Numbered from the stretch's first letter, positions 9,648-20,857 are shown. The stretch: DNA of 64,000 nucleotides from Acinetobacter sp. SFB (GCF_001647545.1 NZ_LSZH01000001.1:426103-490102); one strand, 5' to 3'. Numbers and translations: made by a program. Notes: generated from the sequence alone by a model not told the origin.

Positions 9648-9909
9648 ACTGTATGTTGATTTTCAACTCGGCATGAGTTGCTTTGCCGTAACTAAAATAC
9701 AGATCGTGATCATTGTGAGTTTTAGTGGGAATACTCTCATGAGGAGAGGCAGAAGAATAAAAGCAAGTGCAAGCCAGGGTTTGAACCTGAATGAATGTTC
9801 AATTATTCTTTTTTATATGTGCAAAATTTTTATTGTGCATATTGAATTGTTATGAATTGCTGGTGTTATCGCAAACATAGAGGAATTATTCACAGATTTT
9901 ATTGTAATA
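9648..9909. other. intergenic stretch between sohB and purB terminators
   Basis: I see no supported gene. A 60-codon plus-strand frame (9673-9855) has no family resemblance and lies between two terminators of convergent genes. Confidence 0.5.
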
Positions 9910-9937
9910 AAAAAGCGAAGCCGTAGCTTCGCTTTTT
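9910..9937 (-). terminator. terminator after purB
   Basis: A 12-bp perfect stem, AAAAAGCGAAGC / GCTTCGCTTTTT, with a CGTA loop. It serves the minus-strand purB and could also act on the plus strand. Confidence 0.9.
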
Positions 9938-9952
9938 CTGACTAAAATTTAA

Positions 9953-11350
<1,398 letters not shown>

Positions 11351-11395
11351 TTAAACATTGGAATTAAACGTAAAACAAAACCCGCACAGCATCAG

Positions 11396-12127
11396 TTAAA
11401 CCACCTGATACTGTAAACGGGCAAGATCTTGAATATCTTGGAGCAGCTTACGCTTGCTGAAAATCATCCCCCATGAACTGCCACCCATTTGGCGCCATAA
11501 GTGCGCCAGTTGCAGGCCAGTAAACAGGGAAGCGCGAATACGGTTGGTATGAGAAGTATCTTTAAACGCTTGGGCGTTGCCTTTAACCATAATACGCGGA
11601 TTAATTTGTCCTGCAGTTTCGACATAGGTTTGGGCAAGATTGGCAATAATACTGGGATGTAGATAATTATTATCAAAAAATGAAAGTTGCTTTAATATTT
11701 TCTGTTGTGATTTTTCAATGATTTCAACAAATTTTGGATTGCTATAGACTTTTTTCTCTAACTGTAACAAGGCCATGGCATAGCTCATCGGTAACTTGGC
11801 GCTAGAGAGTTTGGGTAAACGAGATTTTGGGGAGGGGTTAAACGGTTGGTTAATACTGCTTTCTAAAGTTTTCAAACCGAGGGAAATATCGGCAAGTTGA
11901 TTAAAGAAGTGGAGGGTTTGACAAGATTCATTGGAAGTGGGACGGATATTCAGGCTGGCTTTAATGAGTTGTTCTAGATAGAAACTACCGCTTTCCCCAA
12001 TACTCTGCTGTCCCGACATGGCGGTCATATGGGTCAGCTGTGTCGATTGAAACACAGCCGCCAACGCCAAAGCACGGTTTTGGCGTATATTCAAAGTTTG
12101 AGGCTGTTGAAAGGGTAACTCAGCCAT
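11396..12127 (-). CDS. hflD: high frequency lysogenization protein HflD homologue
   Basis: This is a 243-aa HflD-family (DUF489) protein. E. coli HflD is a peripheral inner-membrane protein that binds phage lambda CII; its normal role is unclear. The family motif is visible near the C-terminus as [19 protein letters not shown] followed by MGGS. The protein is mostly helical and lacks a signal peptide. It sits 15 bases after mnmA and before purB, the conserved position for the family, which supports the call. Confidence 0.88.
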   Translation of the reverse strand: MAELPFQQPQTLNIRQNRALALAAVFQSTQLTHMTAMSGQQSIGESGSFYLEQLIKASLNIRPTSNESCQTLHFFNQLADISLGLKTLESSINQPFNPSPKSRLPKLSSAKLPMSYAMALLQLEKKVYSNPKFVEIIEKSQQKILKQLSFFDNNYLHPSIIANLAQTYVETAGQINPRIMVKGNAQAFKDTSHTNRIRASLFTGLQLAHLWRQMGGSSWGMIFSKRKLLQDIQDLARLQYQVV

Positions 12128-12142
12128 GCCTATCGCTTCCTT

Positions 12143-13288
12143 TTAAATAAAATCAGGTTTTGGAGCATTGGTATGATGAATCACACCGCCACCTAAACAA
12201 ACTTCATCTGCGTAGAACACTACACTTTGTCCTGGAGTCACCGCACGTTGCGGTTCGTCAAATTCAACCCGTACACCATTTGGCATATCGGCATCTTTAT
12301 AAATAACACAGGCTTGATCGGGCTGGCGATAACGCGTTTTCGCAGTGCAGCGGAAACCAGTCTCTGGAATATCTTGCTCACCTGCAACCCAGTCAATCGC
12401 TTCACTCCAAAGTATAGTACTTTGCATTAGTGGATGCTCATGACCCTGACCAATGACCAGACGGTTATTTTCAATGTCTTTATAAAGAACAAACCATGCA
12501 CCTTCAGATTCGCCCTTAAGACCACCTAAACCAATGCCGCCACGCTGACCGAGCGTATAGTACATTAAGCCGTGATGTTCACCAACCTCTTTACCGGTAT
12601 CTAGGTAAATTTTTCCAGCTTGGGCAGGTAAATACTGTTTCAAGAAGTCATTAAAACGACGTTCGCCAATAAAGCAAATACCGGTTGAATCTTTTTTCTT
12701 CGCTGTAGCTAAACCCAGTTCTTCAGCAATACGACGAACTTCCGGTTTTTCAATTTCACCCACAGGGAACAGGGTCTTGTTAATTTCGCGACCATGTACA
12801 GCATGCAGGAAATACGTTTGATCCTTATTCTGGTCAAAACCGCGTAATAAAGGGGCGTATTCTTCACCACGCGAGTTGGTCATGGTTTCACCGCGACGGC
12901 AGTAATGACCGGTTGCAATAAAGTCTGCACCCAAGTTTACGGCATGGTCTAAAAATGCACGGAACTTGATTTCTTTATTACACAAGATGTCCGGGTTTGG
13001 GGTGCGACCCGCAGCATATTCAGCCAGAAAATGCTCGAATACACGATCCCAATATTCCATGGCAAAGTTGGCAGTGTGTAATTTGATGCCAATCTTGTCG
13101 CAGACGGCTTGCGCATCTGCAAGGTCTTCCATCGCCGTACAATATTCCGTGCCGTCATCTTCTTCCCAGTTTTTCATGAAAAGTCCTTCAACTTGATATC
13201 CCTGTTGAAGAAGAAGTGCTGCAGAAACAGAAGAATCTACACCACCGGACATACCGACGATGACACGTTGTTGCATAGGATTAAGCAT
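12143..13288 (-). CDS. mnmA: tRNA-specific 2-thiouridylase MnmA
   Basis: MnmA (EC 2.8.1.13) installs the 2-thio group on wobble uridine of tRNA Lys, Glu and Gln using sulfur relayed by Tus proteins. The PP-loop GMSGGVDSS is at residues 12-20. The catalytic cysteines are Cys103 in [12 protein letters not shown] and Cys205 in [13 protein letters not shown]. Two starts are possible: the ATG at 13288, which overlaps the nudJ stop, or the ATG at 13276 ([12 protein letters not shown]), which matches the usual N-terminus of the family. Cotranscription with nudJ and hflD is likely. Confidence 0.95.
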   Translation of the reverse strand: MLNPMQQRVIVGMSGGVDSSVSAALLLQQGYQVEGLFMKNWEEDDGTEYCTAMEDLADAQAVCDKIGIKLHTANFAMEYWDRVFEHFLAEYAAGRTPNPDILCNKEIKFRAFLDHAVNLGADFIATGHYCRRGETMTNSRGEEYAPLLRGFDQNKDQTYFLHAVHGREINKTLFPVGEIEKPEVRRIAEELGLATAKKKDSTGICFIGERRFNDFLKQYLPAQAGKIYLDTGKEVGEHHGLMYYTLGQRGGIGLGGLKGESEGAWFVLYKDIENNRLVIGQGHEHPLMQSTILWSEAIDWVAGEQDIPETGFRCTAKTRYRQPDQACVIYKDADMPNGVRVEFDEPQRAVTPGQSVVFYADEVCLGGGVIHHTNAPKPDFI

Positions 13289-13766
13289 CCAAAGTTGAAA
13301 TTAAGGGAGAGTTTTGGTGCTCGTAAATGAGCGATAAAGGGTATTTTTTGCCTGAAAGGGCATCTTCAATGGCTTTGATCACCAAGGGGCTACGCGCACG
13401 AGCCGACTCGATCAGTTCATCCAAAGTCATCCAGACTGCGCCAATGATTCCTGTATCTAATGTTGCGTGTTCATCATGCGCAAGCGATTTTGCTAAAAAG
13501 CAGAAACGGAAATAGGTACGATCTGGAAACATCGGCGGGGTATAGGTATAAATACCCAACAGTGATTCAATACTCACTGTATGTCCGGTTTCTTCCATGG
13601 TTTCGCGAATGGCAGCATCCATAATGGTTTCGCCACATTCGACATGACCTGCAGGCTGATTAAACACAGTATGTGTTACACCTTCTGTATGTTCTTCAAC
13701 AAACAGAAATTTTCCGTCTTTTTCGACAACAGTTGCAACAGTAACGTGAGCAGTCCAAGCGGTCAT
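13281..13766 (-). CDS. nudJ: NUDIX hydrolase, NudJ type
   Basis: This 161-aa Nudix hydrolase has a complete Nudix box (G-x5-E-x7-RE-x2-EE-x-G) at residues 40-61: G40, E46, R54-E55, E58-E59, G61. NudJ of E. coli acts on thiamine and nucleoside pyrophosphates and also lies directly upstream of mnmA, so the context gives the name. The stop codon overlaps the mnmA start region. It appears to be the first gene of nudJ-mnmA-hflD-purB. The exact substrate cannot be read from sequence. Confidence 0.85.
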   Translation of the reverse strand: MTAWTAHVTVATVVEKDGKFLFVEEHTEGVTHTVFNQPAGHVECGETIMDAAIRETMEETGHTVSIESLLGIYTYTPPMFPDRTYFRFCFLAKSLAHDEHATLDTGIIGAVWMTLDELIESARARSPLVIKAIEDALSGKKYPLSLIYEHQNSPLISTLDA

Positions 13767-13880
13767 TGAAAAGCACCAAGGAATAAAAAGGCTATTCTAC
13801 AAAATTTAGGGCGTAGTGGCTATGTTGATTTATGTTTATAACTAATATCTATATATTTAAGAGTAAATGACATTTGAAGA

Positions 13881-16058
13881 TCAAATAATTTTAAGTTTAG
13901 TCTTCTCGTAGCTTAAAAATATTTCATTATCAAATATTCTTCTTTCTCTTATTAAGCTAATTACTTCATCTTGAGATTTATCTGGAGGAATAAGGGTTTC
14001 AAGTTTGCGAATTGCAGAACTAGGAATGCTGTACTCAGTTAAAATAGTAAGATTTTCTCTTAAAAAATCATTTTCAATTTGATTGGCGAAATGACTATAG
14101 TTTCCAGGCCTTAATCCTTGTTCTGAACAAACAAATCTTTGAAGACTATCAATGACTGATAACCATTTAGGAATTTTGTACTCAAACCAGTGCTTTAAAA
14201 TTTGAAAACTATTTCTTATTGCTTCATCCATTAGATCAGAATCACTTGTATCCTTGTACTTACTTAAGGTTTTATAATAATTAAAGTTACTGTTGATTAA
14301 ATCCCAAATGTTATGATTAGAGCTATAAATTTTTGTCACAGTAATAAGGCTATTTAATGTCATAGGTTTAACACTTTCGCCTTCTTTTAACAGATGATGC
14401 CAAGCTAAGGCAAGTGTGTAGGCTAATTGTTCTTTTTTAGGGAAACCACTCCAACAAACAAGTTCATAGTTATTACTAATATCTTTTCTTAATTGATTAA
14501 TAATACTGAGTTGTCCGGTTACTTGAACACCATTTTTACGAATGACATATTTTTCTTCATTTGAAATACCATTGATAAACTTATATTGTTCTGATGATTT
14601 ATCTTTAATTTCAGATTCATCAAGTTGAATCAGAATTTCATTTGAAATTGGATTTTGTTCAAAAAAAGGGATATCTATTTTAATAATTTCATTTTTTGGA
14701 ATTGGATTAAAATTATATATAGTTCCGGTATAATGTATCATTAGGCGTCCTGCACGGCCTTTAATATTTGAATAGTCAAAATAATCAATTTTAGTATTCA
14801 TTCCTTTTGTGCTATCAAAGAAGAATATATTTTTAGCACTGGTATTAACACCTTCAATGATAGTGGTGGTACAAAAAAGGTAATTTAATAATCCCTTATT
14901 AAAATAGTCAATTACAGATGTTGTAATGTGTTTTTGTAAAGCTCCATCATGAATTCCGATTCTTTTTTTAAAAATCTCTATTAAGCTCCATTGTGGAGAA
15001 ATATTTTTTTCAATCCATTCAAAAATTTCGAATTTTACTTCATTAAATGAATTTATTTTTGATTCGATAAAATTTGAAAATTTCTTAGCAAGATATCTAA
15101 CTCTAGCAGGAGAAGAACAGTAAATTATATTCTGTTCATTAATTTTTTCTAAAAGAAGATTAAATAGAACCTCTTCCTTATATTCTTTATATTTTCGTGG
15201 TTGTTGGAACTTTTGTTGATGTTGAGAATAAATATCGATGCTATTAGTATCGACTAATGAGGTTTTTGTTTTATAAAAAAAAGCATTATATTTTTCTTCA
15301 AAGCCATCTGATATCTTGTCTATATTAGGGCCTAAAAGATAAAACTTACTGTTATATTTTTTTAAAATGTAGTGAAATGCATTATTTAAGGAATCAGCTC
15401 TTTCGTCATCACGTTGAGAACTGAGTTTATAAAATTCATCAACAATAATAAAATCTATATGTCTAAAATCTTGATATTCATTTACGCGTTCTGCAGTAAA
15501 TAAGTAAATATTGCCTTTATCATCAGATGAATTTTGTGAAGTTTTAACAATCAACTTATATGAATCATCGTATTTTCTTAATTTTTGTCTAGTTTCATCT
15601 AATAAGGCTAAGGTGGGTTGTATGATAATTATATTTTTAAATTTTCTTGAAGCTATAAACTCTTCTATTAATAAGCTTTTACCAAAACTTGTGGGTGCAC
15701 TGACAATAATATTTTTATCAGTATTAAGTAATGATAATAAATATTTTTGATCTTCGTGTAAGAATTTATTTATGTTTTCAGAATAATGATAATTTTTTCT
15801 GATTTGAGAATCAGTGGAATCTAAAGTGAATTTTTCTTTTACTAAATAAGGATAAAAACCAATAGATTCTACTAAATTAGTTAAAATGTTGTGTAGACTT
15901 TTATCAAATTTAAACAGATTGTCTAGAATATTAATTACTAGTTTTTGTGCTGATATCTTATCTTTAAAAATTAAAGACGAACATTTTTTATATATTGAAA
16001 ATGTTTCATTAAATGAAAATGAGTTTTTATTTTGTATTTCTAAAATTAGATCTTCCAT
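13881..16058 (-). CDS. hamB: Hachiman anti-phage helicase HamB (probable)
   Basis: This 725-aa superfamily 2 helicase has Walker A APTSFGKS at residues 121-128, a DEAD-type motif II VDEFYK at 206-211 and motif VI NIKGRAGR at 431-438. In Hachiman systems HamB loads on and scans DNA and controls the HamA nuclease. Here it lies directly downstream of a DUF1837-type gene with a one-base TAATG overlap, the hamA-hamB order. Codon use is far more AT-rich than in the flanking nudJ and carbonic anhydrase genes, which indicates horizontal acquisition. Some HamB proteins are longer, so the C-terminal region may be a short variant. Confidence 0.8.
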   Translation of the reverse strand: MEDLILEIQNKNSFSFNETFSIYKKCSSLIFKDKISAQKLVINILDNLFKFDKSLHNILTNLVESIGFYPYLVKEKFTLDSTDSQIRKNYHYSENINKFLHEDQKYLLSLLNTDKNIIVSAPTSFGKSLLIEEFIASRKFKNIIIIQPTLALLDETRQKLRKYDDSYKLIVKTSQNSSDDKGNIYLFTAERVNEYQDFRHIDFIIVDEFYKLSSQRDDERADSLNNAFHYILKKYNSKFYLLGPNIDKISDGFEEKYNAFFYKTKTSLVDTNSIDIYSQHQQKFQQPRKYKEYKEEVLFNLLLEKINEQNIIYCSSPARVRYLAKKFSNFIESKINSFNEVKFEIFEWIEKNISPQWSLIEIFKKRIGIHDGALQKHITTSVIDYFNKGLLNYLFCTTTIIEGVNTSAKNIFFFDSTKGMNTKIDYFDYSNIKGRAGRLMIHYTGTIYNFNPIPKNEIIKIDIPFFEQNPISNEILIQLDESEIKDKSSEQYKFINGISNEEKYVIRKNGVQVTGQLSIINQLRKDISNNYELVCWSGFPKKEQLAYTLALAWHHLLKEGESVKPMTLNSLITVTKIYSSNHNIWDLINSNFNYYKTLSKYKDTSDSDLMDEAIRNSFQILKHWFEYKIPKWLSVIDSLQRFVCSEQGLRPGNYSHFANQIENDFLRENLTILTEYSIPSSAIRKLETLIPPDKSQDEVISLIRERRIFDNEIFLSYEKTKLKII

Positions 16059-16996
16059 TATTCACCTAGCTTCTGTAATAACGAAAGTTTATTGTGTAAT
16101 CCTTTTACTAAATGAACTTTATTTTGGACAGGAAATAAAAAGAGAACGATATTTAATTTTGATTTCAAAGGATGATCGTAGTGTTCATCAAAATATTTTT
16201 TTAACTCCAACATTTCACTTCTATAATCATTTATAAATTTTTCTGTGGTTTCATCTTGATGATCTGTAAATAGATTACAAGTATATGTACATAGTAAAGG
16301 GATATTAATCGCATTCAATTTATCACTTAGTTTGGTTTCTTCTGAAATTAGATCAACCCAATAGTCTTTGTCAGGGATATTATCAAAATGTTTAATTTTT
16401 TTTGAAACTAACATAAATTCAGAATTTAAATAATCAGACTTAAAATGTTCGTGTATATCCTGAATTAAAGCTTTTACTCCATTCTTTCCATTAGAATAAA
16501 GTTTGGATTCCCCGAGCCACAAAGTTTTAGTCTCTGGTTCTATATGAACTGCATCAAATCCATGAACAGTGTGACCTAATGAGTCCTTGAAATATATTTT
16601 TGATAGTAAAGGCGTTGTTTTGTGAAAATCTCTAAGTAATAAGTGAAGAATTAACTCTCCAAACTCTCCTCTTCTTAAATATTTATCTTCAACTGTATCA
16701 AGAATTGAACCATCATTTTCATATATATCTTTTACTTTTTGAAATTCATCAATCTTATAAATAGATTTGGCTGCTTCAGTCAATTTAGAAAAAATTTGGG
16801 TATTGTTAGTTTCAGTCCCTTCGTGAAAGCCAAAAGCAAATTCATGAATAACTTCCAATAATTTATCAATTAGAGGCTTTAACCTATATTGAGCCTTACC
16901 ATCATCTGTCAAATCAAATCCTACTAAGAAAGTACTTAGTTCAGCTTCTTTAATCGAATGTGATATGATTTTTTCAGATTTAAATGGACTGCTCAT
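16058..16996 (-). CDS. hamA: Hachiman anti-phage nuclease HamA (DUF1837, probable)
   Basis: This 312-aa DUF1837-type protein is the effector of Hachiman, a DNase restrained by HamB until phage infection. The PD-(D/E)xK-like core reads RRGEFGELILHLLL (Glu111/Glu114), then HGFDAVHI (Asp148) and WLGESKLY (Glu163-x-Lys165), the expected acidic and lysine residues. The N-terminal FLVGFDLTDDGKAQYRLKPL is the part I associate with DUF1837. It is the first gene of a two-gene unit and is AT-rich. A 16-bp palindrome (17010-17025) sits just upstream. Family assignment rests on motif and context reading, not a search. Confidence 0.8.
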   Translation of the reverse strand: MSSPFKSEKIISHSIKEAELSTFLVGFDLTDDGKAQYRLKPLIDKLLEVIHEFAFGFHEGTETNNTQIFSKLTEAAKSIYKIDEFQKVKDIYENDGSILDTVEDKYLRRGEFGELILHLLLRDFHKTTPLLSKIYFKDSLGHTVHGFDAVHIEPETKTLWLGESKLYSNGKNGVKALIQDIHEHFKSDYLNSEFMLVSKKIKHFDNIPDKDYWVDLISEETKLSDKLNAINIPLLCTYTCNLFTDHQDETTEKFINDYRSEMLELKKYFDEHYDHPLKSKLNIVLFLFPVQNKVHLVKGLHNKLSLLQKLGE

Positions 16997-17009
16997 AAGT
17001 TGTACTTTT

Positions 17010-17025
17010 ATTCAATTTATTGAAT
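17010..17025. promoter_or_regulatory. 16-bp palindrome upstream of hamA, candidate operator
   Basis: ATTCAATTTATTGAAT has perfect 7-bp arms around a TT centre, 14 bases before the hamA start. It lies where a promoter would be and could bind a dimeric repressor. No regulator gene is adjacent. Confidence 0.35.
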
Positions 17026-17053
17026 ATACGAAATATTTTATATCATCGCAATC

Positions 17054-17593
17054 TTATTTTTCTAAATAATTATTCGCCACTTTCACATAATGTCGTGCTG
17101 AATAAGGCAAAAACTCTTTTTCTTTATCGGTTAAAGGGCGGACTTTCTGTACAGGACTGCCCACATATAAATAACCGCTTTCAAGACGTTTACGTGGTGG
17201 AACTAAAGAACCTGCACCAATCATCACATCATCTTCAATAATCACATCATCCAAAATAATTGTGCTGATGCCCACCAATACACGATTACCAATGGTACAG
17301 CCATGTAGTTTTACGTGATGACCAATGGTGACATCTTCGCCAATAATCAGTGGCGAGCCTTCAGGTTTATCTGCTTTTTTATGACTGACATGCAACATGG
17401 CATGATCTTGTACATTAGAATTTTTACCAATATGAATATGATTGACATCACCACGAATCACAGCAAAAGGCCACACCGATACATTTTCAGCCAAAGTCAC
17501 CTCACCAATCACCACGGATATTTCATCAATGTAGCAAGTAGCATCAATTTTAGGATGGTGATCTAAATAAGGGCGAATATTCTTTTTCATCAT
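17054..17593 (-). CDS. gamma-class carbonic anhydrase family protein (YrdA-like)
   Basis: This 179-aa left-handed beta-helix protein shows hexapeptide repeats throughout (IGEVTL, IGKNSN, IGEDVTIG, IGNRVLVG, IEDDVMIG). Histidines at 68, 92 and 97 fit the zinc site of gamma carbonic anhydrases, and RGDVNHIHIG and NVQDHAMLH are family motifs. Homologues form trimers in the cytoplasm. Many YrdA/PaaY-type members have weak or unproven carbonic anhydrase activity, so the enzyme role is inferred. It lies immediately beyond the Hachiman insert, which separates it from nudJ. Confidence 0.87.
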   Translation of the reverse strand: MMKKNIRPYLDHHPKIDATCYIDEISVVIGEVTLAENVSVWPFAVIRGDVNHIHIGKNSNVQDHAMLHVSHKKADKPEGSPLIIGEDVTIGHHVKLHGCTIGNRVLVGISTIILDDVIIEDDVMIGAGSLVPPRKRLESGYLYVGSPVQKVRPLTDKEKEFLPYSARHYVKVANNYLEK

Positions 17594-17630
17594 TCGTCTT
17601 CAGTGGCAATGGTGTGAGTCATTATAAAAT

Positions 17631-17663
17631 AAAAAAGCACCCATACCGAAGTAAGAGTGCTTT
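17631..17663 (-). terminator. terminator of the D-Ala-D-Ala carboxypeptidase gene
   Basis: On the minus strand AAAGCAC and GTGCTTT close a hairpin extended by TCTTAC/GTATGG around a TTCG tetraloop, followed by a T run. Confidence 0.85.
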
Positions 17664-17701
17664 ATCTTTAGTTTAATGCTTAATTTAAACTTAACGTTTC
17701 A

Positions 17702-18850
17702 TTAGAATAAATTACTAAAGAATTGTTTGATATGGTCGATCATTTTTGCAAAGAAACCGGCTTCTTCAACATCTTGAAGTGCAACAAGGGGTTTTTCTGA
17801 AATGACTTTACCATCAATGCTTGCGACAAATTTACCAACCACTTGACCTTTTTTAAGTGGTGCAGTGAGTTTTGGTTGAACAACCAATTGGGTTTTGATC
17901 GCGTTAGCCTGACCTTTTTGCATGGTCACGTTGAAGTTTTCAGCTAAACCAATTTGAACGTCATTGCTTTTGCCGTACCAAACTTTAGCTTTTGCTAAAA
18001 CCTGATTGGCCGGTTGTACTTTAACAGTTTCAAAGTTTGCATAACCCCAAGCCAAGATTTCACGTGTCTGAGATGCACGATCGTTCATGCTTGGCGCACC
18101 AAAAATCACTGAAATTAAACGCAGGGGGCCGCGTTTAGCTGAAGTGGTTAAGCAATAACCTGCTTCGTCAGTATGACCAGTTTTTAAGCCATCTACACTT
18201 GGGTCAGTATAAAGCAAGGCGTTACGGTTACCTTGTTTAATGCCGTTAAAGGTAAATTCTTTTTCAGAGTAGATCGGGTAATACTTTGAGCTGTCATGAA
18301 TAATATGTTGCGCAAGCGTTGCCATATCTTTTGCAGTCGAGTAGTGACCTTCAGCAGGCATACCGGTTGAATTGATGAAGCTGGTATTGGTCATGCCAAT
18401 ACGTTTTGCTTCTTCATTCATCATGTGAGCAAAAGTGCCTTCGTTTCCGGCAATATGTTCCGCCATGGCTTTAGAAGCATCATTACCTGACTGGATGATA
18501 ATCCCACGCAGCATTTCCAGTGCTGTTGCAGTACCGTTGAGTGGTACATACATACATGATTCCGTGCTACTGCCACGACACCATGCTGATTCGTTCATAC
18601 GAACTTTTTCATCTTCCGTGAGATCACCACCCAACAACTTCTGTTCGATGATGTAACTAGTCATCATCTTGGTCATTGAAGCCGGTGCTAATTTTTCGTT
18701 TTCATTTTTAGATGCAAGGATTTGCCCAGTCTCATAGTCCATTAAAACATAAGATTTATTATTGAGTTCTGGCGGTGCAGATAAGACAGATGCTGCGAAT
18801 GTGAAACTAGGTAATAGTAATAATGCAGCAAGGGCGCTTTTGTGGGTCAT
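17702..18850 (-). CDS. dacC: D-alanyl-D-alanine carboxypeptidase, PBP5/6 family
   Basis: This low-molecular-weight PBP (EC 3.4.16.4) trims the terminal D-Ala of peptidoglycan stem peptides in the periplasm. With the start at 18850 the N-terminus is a clean signal peptide (MTHKSALAALLLLPSFTFAA). The frame also runs to a TTG at 18865, but that would add five residues in front of the signal sequence and is less likely. The active-site motifs are SMTK (Ser58-Lys61), SGN and KTG in VDGLKTGHTDEAG. The end KMIDHIKQFFSNLF is the amphipathic membrane anchor typical of PBP5. It is transcribed alone. Confidence 0.92.
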   Translation of the reverse strand: MTHKSALAALLLLPSFTFAASVLSAPPELNNKSYVLMDYETGQILASKNENEKLAPASMTKMMTSYIIEQKLLGGDLTEDEKVRMNESAWCRGSSTESCMYVPLNGTATALEMLRGIIIQSGNDASKAMAEHIAGNEGTFAHMMNEEAKRIGMTNTSFINSTGMPAEGHYSTAKDMATLAQHIIHDSSKYYPIYSEKEFTFNGIKQGNRNALLYTDPSVDGLKTGHTDEAGYCLTTSAKRGPLRLISVIFGAPSMNDRASQTREILAWGYANFETVKVQPANQVLAKAKVWYGKSNDVQIGLAENFNVTMQKGQANAIKTQLVVQPKLTAPLKKGQVVGKFVASIDGKVISEKPLVALQDVEEAGFFAKMIDHIKQFFSNLF

Positions 18851-18966
18851 TCTAGGTGGTTCCAATATCTTGATATAAGCACAAAGAGCCTAGCATTCTA
18901 GGATAAAGCTAGACCGACTTCTACGGAGAAATCGGCTTATTTCAAAAGTATTGTAACCAATTGGTG

Positions 18967-19356
18967 TTAATTACTGTAAGTCGTCATTTCTTGGCAAATT
19001 TCTTTGTTTTTCGCATCACCGGCTTTTTTTGCATCACTACGTGCTTCAGTTAAAATTGATTTAAATTTTTTCTCTTTGCTCAGCTTAGATAAGGCTGAAA
19101 CCGCATCTTTTTCTTGAGGTAAATATTCTTGGGCAAGTTTGGAATATCCTTTTTCAAACTGAGCATCGTTTTTCACCAGACTTGGGCAGACTTCTGACAA
19201 TACATAAATTGCAGCAAGTTCTTGTTGGGTGATTTTTTGAGTAGGAGTAACTTCAATATTTTCTTCTTGTTGTGTTGCGGCGTGAGTCACTGAAAATGTC
19301 ATTGCAGCGGTGGTCAATAGACCTAAAGATAACGATTTGAACATAGATGATTTCAT
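18967..19356 (-). CDS. small secreted protein, MCR_0457-like, copy 1
   Basis: This 129-aa protein has a signal peptide ending in VTHA, so it is probably periplasmic. The mature part is helical and charged, with two conserved cysteines (SEVCPSLV and KEICQEM) that could form a disulfide. It resembles the neighbouring gene at 19600-19974 in length, cysteine positions, the xEVCPxxV core and the KxxLxEAR segment, so the two look like tandem duplicates. I associate them with the Moraxellaceae family named MCR_0457, from memory. The function is unknown. Confidence 0.75.
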   Translation of the reverse strand: MKSSMFKSLSLGLLTTAAMTFSVTHAATQQEENIEVTPTQKITQQELAAIYVLSEVCPSLVKNDAQFEKGYSKLAQEYLPQEKDAVSALSKLSKEKKFKSILTEARSDAKKAGDAKNKEICQEMTTYSN

Positions 19357-19511
19357 TTAAGCAGACCTAAATTATTTAAAAATATAATAATATAAATAAG
19401 CTTAACGATATTTTTGGTAATTGTAAGTACACAAATGTATTGAAGCTGTTGAAAGTTGAAGAAACAATGAATCGACTTTGAGAGTTAAATCTGACTTGTA
19501 TTTATTTTATG

Positions 19512-19550
19512 AAAATGGGCATGAAGGTCAATAATCTTCATGCCCATTTT
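19512..19550 (-). terminator. 15-bp perfect hairpin between the two MCR_0457-like genes
   Basis: AAAATGGGCATGAAG (19512-19526) pairs perfectly with CTTCATGCCCATTTT (19536-19550). It lies downstream of the minus-strand gene ending at 19600 and should terminate it. Confidence 0.75.
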
Positions 19551-19599
19551 ATAGAACACTCAATCGGCTGAATATTCTCTAGCTTTGGTCTGTTTTGAA

Positions 19600-19974
19600 T
19601 TATGCTTCGTAATTGACTACGTCATCACAAACAGATTTTTGTTCATCTTTGCTGGTTTCTTTGGCCGCCTGACGTGCTTCATTTAAAACAGCCTTATATT
19701 CTGTATCTGCCTGAAGTTTATCGTAAGTCATAGATTTATCTGAATAATCTTGTAGATAAGACTGAATAAGCTGATGGATATTATGATCAAATTTTGCGTT
19801 TTTACCCACAATTGCAGGACATACTTCAGCCATGACTTGAGTTGAAGCCAGGTCTTCTTTGATAATGGTATTTGCTTCCGCTTGAGTTAAGCCGTCATTG
19901 GCTAGAACAGCTTGTGATAATAATGCAGCAAAACCTAAACCCAAGAAGCCACGCAATGAGATCATTTTAATCAT
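19600..19974 (-). CDS. small secreted protein, MCR_0457-like, copy 2
   Basis: This 124-aa protein has a signal peptide (cleavage near VLAND) and the pattern shared with copy 1: MAEVCPAIVGKNAKFD, then LNEARQAAKE and SVCDDVVNY near the end. The two conserved cysteines suggest one disulfide in the periplasm. A strong hairpin separates it from copy 1, so the duplicates are probably expressed separately. No enzymatic motif is visible and I cannot assign a function. Confidence 0.75.
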   Translation of the reverse strand: MIKMISLRGFLGLGFAALLSQAVLANDGLTQAEANTIIKEDLASTQVMAEVCPAIVGKNAKFDHNIHQLIQSYLQDYSDKSMTYDKLQADTEYKAVLNEARQAAKETSKDEQKSVCDDVVNYEA

Positions 19975-20086
19975 TTGTTAGTCACATATTTTGAATGGAT
20001 GTCGAGCGTTAAATATATATAATTCTTTGTATTATTCAATCAAATGTTCTGACCAGTCATTTTTCAAACCCTTTCGAGATTTTTAA

Positions 20087-20857
20087 GTGAATATATTAAT
20101 TGCCAATGATGATGGTGTTTTTGCTCCCGGTATCCAAGCGCTTGCACATGCTTTAGCCCCTTTGGGGCGTGTAGTGATTGTTGCACCAGAAAGCGAGCGC
20201 AGTGGTTATTCCAGTGCTTTGACGCTAGATCGACCATTACGTCCCATCCAGATTTCCCCCGATGTTTGGGCCGTCAATGGCACACCGGCAGATTGCGTTT
20301 ATCTGTCTATGAATGGGCTATTTGATTTTGAATTTGATCTGGTGGTCAGTGGTATTAATAGTGGCGCGAATTTAGGTGATGATGTGCTTTATTCGGGAAC
20401 AGTCGGTGCAGCATTTGAAGGTCGTTTAATGAAACAGCCTGCAATTGCCGTGTCTATGGCAGGACAAAATGTCCGTTCTTACGAAAATCCACAAGATTAT
20501 GCTGTGGCTGCGCAATGGGTGCATGATTTTATCGCTTCAGGTTTGCCGGTTTTACCTCCACGTCACATTTTTAACGTGAATATTCCTGATGTGCCTGAAT
20601 TAAAAGGTTCAAAAATTACTTACCAGGGCCGACGTCGTCAATCAAAACCCATTACCAGTCATGTAGACCCACGCGGTCGTCAAGTCTATTGGATTGGGCT
20701 TTCAGGCGAAGCTGTGGCAGACCCGAAAAAAGGTTTAACTGAAATAGAGTCGGACTTTTTTGCAGTGGCGAATGGCTATGTCAGTATCACACCTATTCAA
20801 ATGGATGCGACCAATTACGAGATTTTGAACACATTGCATGCACAGTTTTCTAATTAG
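20087..20857 (+). CDS. surE: 5'/3'-nucleotidase SurE
   Basis: SurE (EC 3.1.3.5) is a metal-dependent survival phosphatase acting on nucleoside monophosphates. The start is GTG at 20087, giving [10 protein letters not shown] with the metal-binding pair Asp8-Asp9. The other family motif, [20 protein letters not shown], is intact. The 256-aa length is normal. It lies upstream of an NlpD-like gene, as in the surE-pcm-nlpD-rpoS cluster of other gammaproteobacteria, but pcm and rpoS are absent here. Confidence 0.95.
   Translation: MNILIANDDGVFAPGIQALAHALAPLGRVVIVAPESERSGYSSALTLDRPLRPIQISPDVWAVNGTPADCVYLSMNGLFDFEFDLVVSGINSGANLGDDVLYSGTVGAAFEGRLMKQPAIAVSMAGQNVRSYENPQDYAVAAQWVHDFIASGLPVLPPRHIFNVNIPDVPELKGSKITYQGRRRQSKPITSHVDPRGRQVYWIGLSGEAVADPKKGLTEIESDFFAVANGYVSITPIQMDATNYEILNTLHAQFSN

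Noticed and set aside
9775..9800. T-arm-like CAGG-TTCAAAC-CCTG on the minus strand
   Set aside because: No matching acceptor strand, D arm or anticodon arm could be assembled around it, so it is not a tRNA.
9673..9855. 60-codon plus-strand frame after sohB
   Set aside because: It lies between two terminators, has low-complexity hydrophobic text and no ribosome site.
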